From the NCBI GenBank assembly GCA_024280115.1, contig JAJRQT010000202.1:1-64000 (forward strand): a stretch of 64,000 bases of DNA. The letters run 5' to 3'. A program made the translations under genes and the position numbers. Below the pieces are notes generated by a model that saw only the letters and a program-made list of their open reading frames with translations, ran no database searches and had not been told where the DNA came from. This document shows positions 36,584 to 45,412 of this stretch, in pieces (positions within the stretch are counted from its first letter, which is position 1; each line of letters begins with the position of its first letter). This DNA comes from Bacteroidota bacterium. GTDB taxonomy: Bacteria > Bacteroidota > Bacteroidia > Cytophagales > Cyclobacteriaceae.

Positions 36584-37444
36584 ATGAAAAATAAAGCAAA
36601 TATTATCATCGCCCTGTTACTATTTATCGCCACTTCAATGCATGCGCAACAACTCACGGTAGCTACCTACAACATTCGGTACAGCATCAAAAAAAATTAT
36701 AAAAATGATTCTTTAAATGGGCAAGATTGGACTCGGCGAGGGCCTGTAATTACATCTATGGTACGTTTTCATGATTTTGATATTATGGGAATACAGGAAG
36801 GTTTATTGCACCAACTGGAAGATTTACAAAAAGGACTTCCGGGTTATAAATACATTGGTGTCGGGAGAGAAGATGGAAAAAAGGAGGGAGAGCATACGGC
36901 TGTTTTTTATAAAATAAAAAAGTTTGAGGTCTTGGATCATGGAGATTTCTGGCTATCGGAAACCCCGGATAAACCTTCCATGGGTTGGGATGGCACTTGT
37001 TGCCACCGTATGTGTACGTGGGTCTATTTCAAAGACCTTCAATCCGGGAAGCAATTCTATTTTTTTAATACACACTTTGATCATCAGGCAGTTGTAGCCA
37101 GAAAAGAAAGCAGCAAGCTTATTCTCAGAAAAATTGCTGATATAGCCGGTGATAACCCGGTAATTTTTATGGGAGACCTGAATGGTGATCATGAAAGTGA
37201 TTGGTATAAAACTTTGTTGAATTCTGATATACTCAATGATACATTTCTTGAAGCCGATGATCCATATGCTGTCAATGGTTCATTCAATGGTTTTGGGAAA
37301 AGGACTTCAAGCAAAAGCATCATCGATCATGTTTTTGTTTCGAAACATTTCAAGACAGAGAAATGGGGAATACTTACAGATACCTATCACGGAAAATTTC
37401 CATCAGACCATTTTCCGATTGTGGTGGATTTGAAGTTAGACTAA
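36584..37444 (+). CDS. Endonuclease/exonuclease/phosphatase (EEP) family secreted hydrolase
   Basis: 286 residues with a Sec signal (cleaved after HAQ). The EEP motifs are all present: TVATYNIRYS, MGIQEG, FNTHFDHQA, FMGDLNGD, IIDHVFVS and PSDHFPIVVDL. These metal-dependent enzymes cleave phosphodiesters in nucleic acids, lipids or glycans. Bacteroidota loci often place one next to GH92, where removal of a phosphodiester or phosphate cap from a mannosidic glycan is a reasonable inference. Start and length are typical. It is the last gene before a 301-bp gap with tandem repeats. Confidence 0.88.
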   Translation: MKNKANIIIALLLFIATSMHAQQLTVATYNIRYSIKKNYKNDSLNGQDWTRRGPVITSMVRFHDFDIMGIQEGLLHQLEDLQKGLPGYKYIGVGREDGKKEGEHTAVFYKIKKFEVLDHGDFWLSETPDKPSMGWDGTCCHRMCTWVYFKDLQSGKQFYFFNTHFDHQAVVARKESSKLILRKIADIAGDNPVIFMGDLNGDHESDWYKTLLNSDILNDTFLEADDPYAVNGSFNGFGKRTSSKSIIDHVFVSKHFKTEKWGILTDTYHGKFPSDHFPIVVDLKLD

Positions 37445-37590
37445 AGGAAAACGCCTTTTAATTCAAGGATTTGAGGCTGTTGTGTAAAATTATGGGAAGT
37501 TACTTTTAATTAAAATTGGCCTGTAAGCATATTAAATATTTACTTTAAAACTTTATTTTTTGAAGTGAAAGTATATTCTATTAACTTTAT

Positions 37591-37722
37591 AGTTCCGGTA
37601 AATTCATATAATATCGGAATTTAAGTTCTGGTAATATCATATAATATCGGAATTTAAGTTCTGGTAATATCATATAATATCGGAATCTATGTTCTGATAT
37701 AATTATATAATACAGGAGGTTA
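37591..37722 (+). repeat. Four tandem 33-bp hairpin-forming repeats
   Basis: Units at 37591-37623, 37624-37656, 37657-37689 and 37690-37722, with a partial fifth up to about 37745. The consensus begins AGTTCTGGTAATATCATAT. Each unit has inverted arms (TTCYGGTA against TATCGGAA); changes in the arms are absorbed by G-U pairs. All frames are closed. The array ends just before the GTG start of the ATPase gene. The rest of the 301-bp gap (37445-37590) shows nothing. Confidence 0.85.
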
Positions 37723-37745
37723 TGTTCCAATAAATATATAAAAAA

Positions 37746-38996
37746 GTGATAAATCTATTAAAATTCAACAGGCATTGGGATGAAGGTTTTCGTTATGATT
37801 TTCCGCAAAAGAGAAAATTACTCAAAACACTTGAACAGCATATTGCAACCAGGCAAATAATTGAATTAGCAGGTTTGCGAAGGCTTGGTAAAACAACATT
37901 ATTTTTTCAATTGATAAACTCTTTACTAAGTCAAAAGATTGAGCCTTATAATATTTGGTATTTTACTTTTGATGAGCAAAAGTATGAATTGGATGAATTG
38001 TTAACGGACTTCAGACAACAAACCAAAAAGGATTATAAAAATGAAAAAATATACATCTTTTTAGATGAGATCCAGAAACTGAAAGATTTTCAGTCACAAA
38101 TAAAAATATACTACGACCTGTACCCTAACCTGAAGTTTTTTATTTCGGGTTCAACATCACTTTTCATAAAAAAGCGAACACAGGAAAGTCTGGCGGGCAG
38201 ATTGTTTTCATTTACGTTAAAACCGCTTGACTTTGAAGAATATCTAAATTTTAGAAATAAAGGTAAATATTTGAATTTGCCAGAGATGTTTCAGGATGAA
38301 ATAACAGGGGAATATAAGCATTACTTATCGAGGCAATTCGTAGAAACGGTGAATTTTTCAGAAGATATTCTGATAAAGAAATATGTAACGGGAATTATGA
38401 AAAAAATAATTTATGAAGATATCCCCGCCGCTTTCCCTGTTGACAATCCTGAAATTTTATATGCGATAGTAAATATTATAGCAGAACACCCGGGGATGTA
38501 TTTGCACTACGATAATCTGGCGAATGATTTAAAAATATCTGCTAAAACACTCAGCAGGTATATCAGTATTTTGGAACAGGCATATTTGGTAAATATTCTC
38601 TACAACTATTCTGCAAATCACCTTACAAGTGAGAAGAAAATGAAACGTATTTACCTGTCTTCATCTTCTTTTTGTACTGCTTTACACGATTTTAATCAAG
38701 TTGGTTTACTTGTTGAGAATGCTGTGATTTCCTTAAAATCATATAAATTTTTCTGGCGGGATGTTTACAAACACGAAGTTGATTTTATAGATATCGCCAA
38801 TAAAGAAGTGATCCCGGTTGAGATAAAATATAGAAGCAAAGTAAGGAAGGAAGATTACAATAACCTGTATCTCTTCACTAAGAAATTTAACTTGAAAAAG
38901 GCAATAATTCTTTCCAATTCGATCGGAAATAGTAGTATTGATTATAAGGATATTAAAATCGAGATACAATCAGTATTCAGTTTCTCTGCAAGTTGA
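37746..38996 (+). CDS. AAA-family ATPase with DUF4143 C-terminus
   Basis: 416 residues from a GTG start. Walker A is GLRRLGKTT (K49) and Walker B is IYIFLDEIQ (D107, E108). A winged-helix-like stretch (NDLKISAKTLSRYISILEQAYL) and a C-terminal nuclease-like domain (VDFIDIANKEVIPVEIKYRS) are typical of the AAA_14/DUF4143 family. No signal peptide, so cytoplasmic. The function of the family is not settled; members are scattered and often look horizontally acquired. It has no evident link to glycan degradation and lies between a repeat array and a phosphoesterase gene, so it may be an insertion into the locus. Confidence 0.9.
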   Translation: MINLLKFNRHWDEGFRYDFPQKRKLLKTLEQHIATRQIIELAGLRRLGKTTLFFQLINSLLSQKIEPYNIWYFTFDEQKYELDELLTDFRQQTKKDYKNEKIYIFLDEIQKLKDFQSQIKIYYDLYPNLKFFISGSTSLFIKKRTQESLAGRLFSFTLKPLDFEEYLNFRNKGKYLNLPEMFQDEITGEYKHYLSRQFVETVNFSEDILIKKYVTGIMKKIIYEDIPAAFPVDNPEILYAIVNIIAEHPGMYLHYDNLANDLKISAKTLSRYISILEQAYLVNILYNYSANHLTSEKKMKRIYLSSSSFCTALHDFNQVGLLVENAVISLKSYKFFWRDVYKHEVDFIDIANKEVIPVEIKYRSKVRKEDYNNLYLFTKKFNLKKAIILSNSIGNSSIDYKDIKIEIQSVFSFSAS

Positions 38997-39033
38997 TTTG
39001 GAGAAAGAATTATATTTTTAAAACTATACGATA

Positions 39034-40191
39034 ATGAGAAAGGAAATAATATTATTGGTATTAATGTCCGGCATTGCAATCATTCAATCTTTGGCACAAG
39101 GAATTGATGATTTGAAAATCACTCATGGACCATATCTTCAGAATGTAACAGAGACGGGAGCCACCATTTTTTTTACAACCAACAAATTGGTTGTTTCAGG
39201 ACTTATGATAAATTCTGGCAGCGGAGAATATGAATTGATACAAAACAGCCATGATGGTCTTATTGATGTTGGAGATGACATGCATAAAGTTCACCTTAAG
39301 AACCTTGAGCCTGGTCAGGAATATGAATACCGTTTATATGCTTGTGAAATAAAAGATTATCGTCCATACAAATGTACTTTTGGTGATACGATTATTTCCC
39401 AAACATTTAAATTTAAAACCTTTGATTCAAATAAAGAACAGCTAAACTTCACCGTGTTTTGCGATATACACGATCGCGCAGACAAGCTGAGCAAATATCT
39501 TGACTCTAATAAAATCGAAAAGCAGGATTGCTACTTTCTTAATGGAGATATCATGGGACATATTGAAGATGAATCTCAATTATTTTCCAATTTTCTTGAT
39601 ACCTGTGTAAACCGTTTTGCAACAGAGAAACCTTTCTTTTATGTCCGCGGAAACCATGAGACACGGGGTCAGTTTGCGAGGCAATTGAACTCCTATCTGG
39701 ATTTTTCTAATGGCAAATATTACTACGCTCAAACTCTAGGTCCTGTGCGTTTCGTCGTTTTGGATGGAGGGGAAGATAAACCGGATTCGAGCAAGGAATA
39801 TTCAGGATTGGTTGATTTTGATACATATCGACTTGAGGAATTAGCCTGGTTGAAAAAAGAAGTGGAGAGTAATGAATTTAAAAGTGCGGCTTTTAAAATT
39901 GTTGTTGTGCATATGCCTATAATAGAAAACAAGAAAAACTGGTATGGTATGGCATTTTTAGCAGAGCATTTTGGGCCTGTACTAAAGGAAGCTGGAATCG
40001 ATTTGATGATCAGTGGTCATACCCATCGAAATGCCTGGATTGAGTCACAGAAATCAGGTTTTGGTTATCCGGTCATGATCAGTTCTAACAATAATTTTAT
40101 TGAAGCGGAAGTCAATGAGGAAGAGATTTCATTAAAATTGAAAGACCTGAATGGAGATATTGAAGAAAGTTACATAATTGAAAAGAAATGA
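39034..40191 (+). CDS. Secreted metallophosphoesterase with N-terminal FN3-like domain
   Basis: 385 residues with a Sec signal (ending SLAQ). Residues about 28-130 resemble the fibronectin-III-like domain of purple-acid-phosphatase-type proteins (HGPYLQNVTETGATIFFTTN). The catalytic domain carries the calcineurin-like metal ligands: FCDIHDR, LNGDIMG, RGNHETR, VVVHMPI and SGHTHRNAW. It hydrolyses phosphate mono- or diesters in the periplasm or outside the cell; the substrate is unknown. It starts 37 bp after the ATPase gene. With the EEP protein at 36584 it makes a second phosphoesterase in this part of the locus. Confidence 0.88.
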   Translation: MRKEIILLVLMSGIAIIQSLAQGIDDLKITHGPYLQNVTETGATIFFTTNKLVVSGLMINSGSGEYELIQNSHDGLIDVGDDMHKVHLKNLEPGQEYEYRLYACEIKDYRPYKCTFGDTIISQTFKFKTFDSNKEQLNFTVFCDIHDRADKLSKYLDSNKIEKQDCYFLNGDIMGHIEDESQLFSNFLDTCVNRFATEKPFFYVRGNHETRGQFARQLNSYLDFSNGKYYYAQTLGPVRFVVLDGGEDKPDSSKEYSGLVDFDTYRLEELAWLKKEVESNEFKSAAFKIVVVHMPIIENKKNWYGMAFLAEHFGPVLKEAGIDLMISGHTHRNAWIESQKSGFGYPVMISSNNNFIEAEVNEEEISLKLKDLNGDIEESYIIEKK

Positions 40192-40263
40192 TTGTTTTAA
40201 TCCCACTTTATCAAATTCGTTCAAAATTCACCTATTCCACTCCGGCCCTGAAGTAGGTCGGGT

Positions 40264-40318
40264 TGATTTTTGACTTCTTCCCTTTAGAGATTAAAGGGTA
40301 AAAAGACGTCAAAAATCA
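40264..40318. repeat. 55-bp palindromic intergenic element
   Basis: Perfect 11-bp outer arms (TGATTTTTGAC at 40264-40274, complement at 40308-40318) enclose an inner stem CCCTTTA-GAGAT-TAAAGGG. It has the same layout as the other CCCTTTAGGG-core elements. It ends four bases before an in-frame ATG at 40323, which supports the later ATG at 40368 as the start of the next gene. Confidence 0.7.
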
Positions 40319-40367
40319 AGAAATGAGAAACTTGACAAAGTATGGCTGTTTAAAATTTCTTAACGAT

Positions 40368-43358
40368 ATGAAAAGGGATACTTTTTATTTATTGATTACA
40401 GCGACACTATTTATTCTGTTCAATATCTGTTTCGAATGTAGTGCTCAGCATTTTATCAATTACAAAGTAGCAGAAAAACCCTGGGAGGAAAGTCTTGGAA
40501 ATCACCGGGCTGTGCTTCAAATTGATCAGCCATCAGAGGCTGTGCGACTTCAAATGACCTGGAGAAGGCATGACAGAAATCCGGGCTGGAAAAAATTTGT
40601 TATAATAAATGCCTCTTCAGGAGATACTATTCAGAATATTCATCGAATCCAGGTGAATAATGAGGTGTGTGAAATTGCTTTTGGTCCCGTGCTTCAGAAG
40701 GGTATATATCATTTCTATTATTTGCCATTCGAGCCACAGGAAGGTTGGGGCAATTATTCCAGGAACTATCTGAAAAAAGAGCGTAAACCGGAAGAATCAT
40801 GGATAAAACAAAATAAACTCCGTAAAGAGAAAAATCTTAAAAAGTTGGTTTTGGCAACCTGCCTCAGACTGGAATCCAGGACAGCATTTGACTCATTTTA
40901 CCCGATGGAAGTCATAGCGCTTGAGGAGGAAAAAAAGGCTTACAAGGAAAGATATGCAAAGGAATATCTGCTCTTTGTCGAGAATAGGAAATTTCCTGTA
41001 CGGATGCAAGATATTATTCCTTACCATTGGCTGGATCAAAGGCAACCTGCCTCTTTTTCCGGGGTAGCAGCGAAAAATGAATATTACACTTTTCAGATTG
41101 CTTTGTGGGCATCAGAAAAAGATATTGAAAATGTAACCTTTGAATATTCAGCGCTTTTAATTGGAGGTTCAGAAATTGCGGCAAGCGCATTTACATGTTT
41201 TAATACGAATGGGATTGACCCGGATGGAATTGAATTCACAAAGCAGGTGGATGTGGAGGAAGGCAAGGTGCAGACTTTTTGGATTGGTGTAGATATTTCT
41301 GATAATATTCCCACAGGAAATTATAAAGGAAATATAACGGTAAGAACCGGGAATTCGTCAAATGAAACCATAGCGGTGGAAATTAAAGTAAAAGATGAAA
41401 TGCTTGCTGACAGGGGAGATAGTGAACTTTGGCGGCATTCAAGGTTGAGATGGTTGAATTCTACCTCAGGGATTGATGATGAGGCAGTATCACCATATAG
41501 CCCCATCAAATCGTTGGGTAATAGAGCCTATGATTTTTCAGGAAAAGTTTTGACAATGGGGCCTAAGGGAATGCCTTCCTCAATTGAAGTTTATGGTAAT
41601 GAAGTGTTGGCTGCTCCGATATCGTTTGTTGTAGAGACTAAATCCGGAATTGAACAATTTGGAAATCCGGAAGAAGTTAAACTTTTGAAGTTTGAATCAG
41701 GAATAGCATCAGGGTCATGGAAACAATACGCAGAAAATGTAGAATTAATCGGCGTAGGAATTGTTGAGTCAGATGGATGGATGAATTTTAAGATAAAAGT
41801 CAGGACAACAAACGGCCTGGATGTAAATGACATTCGCCTGGAAATACCTTTCAAAAAAGAAATAGCCACCCACATGATGGGCATGGGTTTGCCCGGACAA
41901 TTAACACCATACGCCCATGAGGCAAAATGGGAAGGACCGCAGGATTCGTTTTGGATGGGAAATGTAAAAGGAGGTTTGCATTGTGAATTGCGCGGCGCTA
42001 CTTATTCAGGGCCACTACTCAACTTGTATAAACCTGCACCGCCTAAAAGTTGGGATAATGATGGTAAAGGAGGGTTCAAAATTCAGAACACCGATCGTGA
42101 AACAAAAGCTATTGTCTATAGTGGCCCAAGAAGTTTCAAAGCCGGCGAAGAGGTGGAATTTGAATTTTCGTTACTCATTACACCTGTGAGAAAATTAGAT
42201 ACTAAAGGCCAGTTTACCAACAGGTATTATCATAATGGTAGAGATCCCTGGCCAAAAAAAGAAGAGTTGGATGCAAAAGTGAAAATCATCAATGTGCATC
42301 ACGCAAATAAATACAATCCGCATATCAATTACCCTTTTATTGCTAATGAAGAAATGAAGTATTTTGTTGATCATTGGCATGAAAAGGGGATGAAGGTGAA
42401 AATATATTATACGATCAGAGAGCTGACGAATTATGTCGAAGAGGTATGGGCATTGAGAAGCCTTGGCAATGAAATATTAGCTGATGGAAGGGGAGGGGGA
42501 TACCCATGGTTGCGAGAGCATTTTATTGATCATTATAGGCCACAGTGGTACCACAGGATAGATAGCGTAACTGTTGATGCCTCAGTTCTGACAAGTGTTG
42601 GAGAATCCAGGTGGTTCAATTATTACATCGAAGGATTGAAATGGCTGGTGAAAAACATGGATATAGATGGCTTATATCTCGATGATGTGTCTTTTGACAG
42701 AAAGATGCTCAAACGTATTCGGAAAGTGATGAATGAAGTGAAGCCCGGTTGCATTCTTGACTTGCATTCAAATACCGGATTTTCTAAAGGGCCGGCGATT
42801 CAATATGCGGAGTATTTTCCATATTTAGATAAATTGTGGTTTGGCGAAAGTTTTCAGTATAACGAAATGTCTCCTGCCAATTGGTTGGTGGAAGTGTCGG
42901 GAATCCCCTTTGGTCATATGGGAGATATGCTGCACGGAGGAGGGAATCCATGGCGCGGAATGGTCTATGGAATGACTGTACGGCATCCCTGGGAAACCGA
43001 AGGTGTCACTTGTGACCCGAGGTCTATTTGGAAAGTGTGGGATAGTTTTGGAATTGCAGATTCGAAAATGGTTGGTTATTGGGATGATAATCCTATTGTG
43101 CAAACAGGAAACACTAATGTAAAAGCTACAACATATGTTAGAGATGATGAAATTCTGATATCTGTTGCAAGTTGGGAGGAAAGCTCAGTCAGTTTAAAAC
43201 TCAACATAGATTGGGAAGCGGTTGGAATTGATAAATCAAATGCGACATTTACAGCGCCTGAAATTGAAAATTTCCAACCTGGAAAAATGTTTAATTTGGA
43301 TGAAGAAATTCGAATAGAACCAACCAAAGGCTGGTTGATAATTGTAAGTAAAAAATAG
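40368..43358 (+). CDS. GH123-like N-terminal / DUF6067-type putative glycosidase
   Basis: About 996 residues from the ATG at 40368, which starts a good signal peptide (TFYLLITATLFILFNI, CSAQ). The middle section (VAAKNEYYTFQIALWA, WRHSRLRWLNSTSGIDD) resembles the GH123-like N-terminal beta domain found in DUF6067-type proteins. The C-terminal ~400 residues look like a TIM barrel: WPKKEELDAKVKIINVHHAN, GMKVKIYYTIRELTNY, IDGLYLDDVSFDRK, ILDLHSNTGF and LWFGESFQYNE, with several candidate acids. No experimentally defined family is claimed. It is followed 20 bp later by a six-hairpin protein, then GH95 and GH35, so it belongs to the glycan-degrading operon. Confidence 0.75.
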   Translation: MKRDTFYLLITATLFILFNICFECSAQHFINYKVAEKPWEESLGNHRAVLQIDQPSEAVRLQMTWRRHDRNPGWKKFVIINASSGDTIQNIHRIQVNNEVCEIAFGPVLQKGIYHFYYLPFEPQEGWGNYSRNYLKKERKPEESWIKQNKLRKEKNLKKLVLATCLRLESRTAFDSFYPMEVIALEEEKKAYKERYAKEYLLFVENRKFPVRMQDIIPYHWLDQRQPASFSGVAAKNEYYTFQIALWASEKDIENVTFEYSALLIGGSEIAASAFTCFNTNGIDPDGIEFTKQVDVEEGKVQTFWIGVDISDNIPTGNYKGNITVRTGNSSNETIAVEIKVKDEMLADRGDSELWRHSRLRWLNSTSGIDDEAVSPYSPIKSLGNRAYDFSGKVLTMGPKGMPSSIEVYGNEVLAAPISFVVETKSGIEQFGNPEEVKLLKFESGIASGSWKQYAENVELIGVGIVESDGWMNFKIKVRTTNGLDVNDIRLEIPFKKEIATHMMGMGLPGQLTPYAHEAKWEGPQDSFWMGNVKGGLHCELRGATYSGPLLNLYKPAPPKSWDNDGKGGFKIQNTDRETKAIVYSGPRSFKAGEEVEFEFSLLITPVRKLDTKGQFTNRYYHNGRDPWPKKEELDAKVKIINVHHANKYNPHINYPFIANEEMKYFVDHWHEKGMKVKIYYTIRELTNYVEEVWALRSLGNEILADGRGGGYPWLREHFIDHYRPQWYHRIDSVTVDASVLTSVGESRWFNYYIEGLKWLVKNMDIDGLYLDDVSFDRKMLKRIRKVMNEVKPGCILDLHSNTGFSKGPAIQYAEYFPYLDKLWFGESFQYNEMSPANWLVEVSGIPFGHMGDMLHGGGNPWRGMVYGMTVRHPWETEGVTCDPRSIWKVWDSFGIADSKMVGYWDDNPIVQTGNTNVKATTYVRDDEILISVASWEESSVSLKLNIDWEAVGIDKSNATFTAPEIENFQPGKMFNLDEEIRIEPTKGWLIIVSKK

Positions 43359-43378
43359 AAATTAAAAATTTTAAATCA

Positions 43379-45367
43379 ATGATTTTACAAAAACTATCAT
43401 TTTTACTATTAATGGGTTTGATGAGTTCGGTCATGGCACAGGAAAATGCCAACCGATGGGAAATTAATGACCGGGGCGGCATCACCTGGAAAATTGATGA
43501 CCGGGTTCCGCATCACGATCATATTGAGATGAGTGGAAAAAGGATTTCTGCTGTCATTAGTTATGGGGTGGAGGGTGATAATTCCTTCTTCGTGAAACGT
43601 GATCTCGTTTGGCCGATGCTACGGACGATTCCCAATAATACACACGCCAGCCTGATGCATGCTTTTAGCGAAGACATCCTAAAATCAATAACAATTAATG
43701 GTAATCCGGTAAAAGAGCAAGTAACCCAAATATCCCTGAATGGAACAATTGAAGTAAAAAGTTTGATTGGCGAAGATATTGAGTTCATTCGTACCCTATT
43801 TCCTTCTACCGAACAAGCTGTATATTATGAGAAATATGTTATCAAAAACCATGGCCAAAAGTCAGTAGAAATAGAAATCCCGGAAGTGGATAAAATTACC
43901 AGCACTGAGAAAAAGAAAGGTGTAGATGGTGCATACACATTGACATATAAAATATCTGGAAGTGGAAAATCTAAGCTGAAGACAGGAAAATCATTGGATT
44001 TTTTCCTTTCGATTTCCGGAGAGAAAGCTGGTGAAAACCTTACTGTAGGTAATATTAGTGATGCATTAGAGAATCGCAAAAACCTTATTGATCAATTGTG
44101 GAGCAACTTGATCCTTGAAACACCAGATGAGGTATTGAACCGGGGATTTGCTTTTGCGAAAATCAGGGCATCGGAGAGCATTTATCAAACCAGCGGTGGA
44201 CCAATGCACGGCCCCGGAGGACTATCCTACTATGCTGCCATCTGGGCAAATGACCAGGCCGAATATGTAAATCCGTTCTTTCCGTACCTCGGGTACGATT
44301 ATGCGAATGAGTCGGCAATAAATTCATTTGAGCATTTTGCCCGCTTTATGAATGATGAATATGAGCCTATTCCCAGTTCGATTATTGCTGAAGGTATTGA
44401 TATCTGGAATGGCGCGGGTGACCGTGGAGATGCTGCCATGATTGCCTACGGAGCTGCCCGTTTTGCCATGTCGTATGGTGACGAGGCTACTGCGAAAAAA
44501 CTCTGGCCTTTGATCGAATGGTGCCTTGAGTATAATCATCGTAAGCTGAATGAAGATGGTGTGGTTGCCTCCAATACCGATGAACTTGAAGGGCGATTCC
44601 CTGCCGGGAAAGCAAATTTATGCACATCGTCATTATATTATGATGCACTCAGGTCAGCGGTCGGGTTGGGACATTCATTGGATATCGACGAAAAACAACT
44701 CGACTTGTACTCATCCAGGGCAAACCAAATGAAAGAGAATATCGAAGGCTTTTTCGGGGCTACGGTGATGGGATATCCGACATATCGCTATTATAAAAGC
44801 AATAATAAACTTAGGGCTTGGATTTGTATTCCGCTTACCATGGATATTTATGACCGCAAAGAGGGAACGATCAACGCTTTGTTTTCGCCAGAGTTGTGGA
44901 CCGATGACGGATTGGCCACAGAATCCGGCGACAAGACATTTTGGGACCGGGCAACACTTTACGGCCTACGAGGTGTGTTGGCTGCGGGAGAAACCAAACA
45001 GGGCATTGATTTTCTGACATATTATTCAAACCGGAGATTGTTGGGTGAGCATGTCCCATATCCTGTAGAGGCTTATCCGGAGGGTGGGCAAAGGCATCTC
45101 TCCGCAGAAAGTGGGCTTTATTGTCGTATTTATATCGAAGGATTGTTTGGTATCCGGCCAACTGGTTTAAAATCATTTAACCTGACCCCTCAATTGCCCG
45201 AAGATTGGAACGACATGAGTTTACGGAAAATCCATGCTTTTGGCGAAATATTTGACGTGGAGGTAACCAGGGTTGATGAGGGAATCAAGGTAGTTGTCCT
45301 AAAAGGTGAGACACCTCATAAAGAAGTTACCATTCAAACTGGAGAGACTATTCAGGTTGAGTTATAA
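43379..45367 (+). CDS. Secreted six-hairpin glycosidase-like protein
   Basis: 662 residues with a Sec signal (ending VMAQ). The first ~250 residues are beta-rich (WKIDDRVPHHDHIEMSGKR, FVKRDLVWPMLRTIPNN). The rest is an (alpha/alpha)6-like barrel: GGPMHGPGGLSYYAAIWAND, IDIWNGAGDRGDAAMIAYGA, TDELEGRFPAGKANLCTSSL and YPEGGQRHLSAESGLYCRI. A short C-terminal beta domain closes it (FNLTPQLPEDWNDMSLRKI). Asp/Glu residues in WANDQAEY, GDRGD and TDELEG are possible catalytic positions. I do not recognise a numbered family. It is encoded between the GH123-like protein and GH95 with very short gaps, so it is cotranscribed. Confidence 0.72.
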   Translation: MILQKLSFLLLMGLMSSVMAQENANRWEINDRGGITWKIDDRVPHHDHIEMSGKRISAVISYGVEGDNSFFVKRDLVWPMLRTIPNNTHASLMHAFSEDILKSITINGNPVKEQVTQISLNGTIEVKSLIGEDIEFIRTLFPSTEQAVYYEKYVIKNHGQKSVEIEIPEVDKITSTEKKKGVDGAYTLTYKISGSGKSKLKTGKSLDFFLSISGEKAGENLTVGNISDALENRKNLIDQLWSNLILETPDEVLNRGFAFAKIRASESIYQTSGGPMHGPGGLSYYAAIWANDQAEYVNPFFPYLGYDYANESAINSFEHFARFMNDEYEPIPSSIIAEGIDIWNGAGDRGDAAMIAYGAARFAMSYGDEATAKKLWPLIEWCLEYNHRKLNEDGVVASNTDELEGRFPAGKANLCTSSLYYDALRSAVGLGHSLDIDEKQLDLYSSRANQMKENIEGFFGATVMGYPTYRYYKSNNKLRAWICIPLTMDIYDRKEGTINALFSPELWTDDGLATESGDKTFWDRATLYGLRGVLAAGETKQGIDFLTYYSNRRLLGEHVPYPVEAYPEGGQRHLSAESGLYCRIYIEGLFGIRPTGLKSFNLTPQLPEDWNDMSLRKIHAFGEIFDVEVTRVDEGIKVVVLKGETPHKEVTIQTGETIQVEL

Positions 45368-45412
45368 TAGTAATCAAAGCTATTAATAAACTCCAGACCT
45401 AAGGTTAGAAAA

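Noticed and set aside
37591..37722. Tandem repeat considered as a CRISPR array
   Set aside because: Units are contiguous with no spacers, and no cas genes are present.
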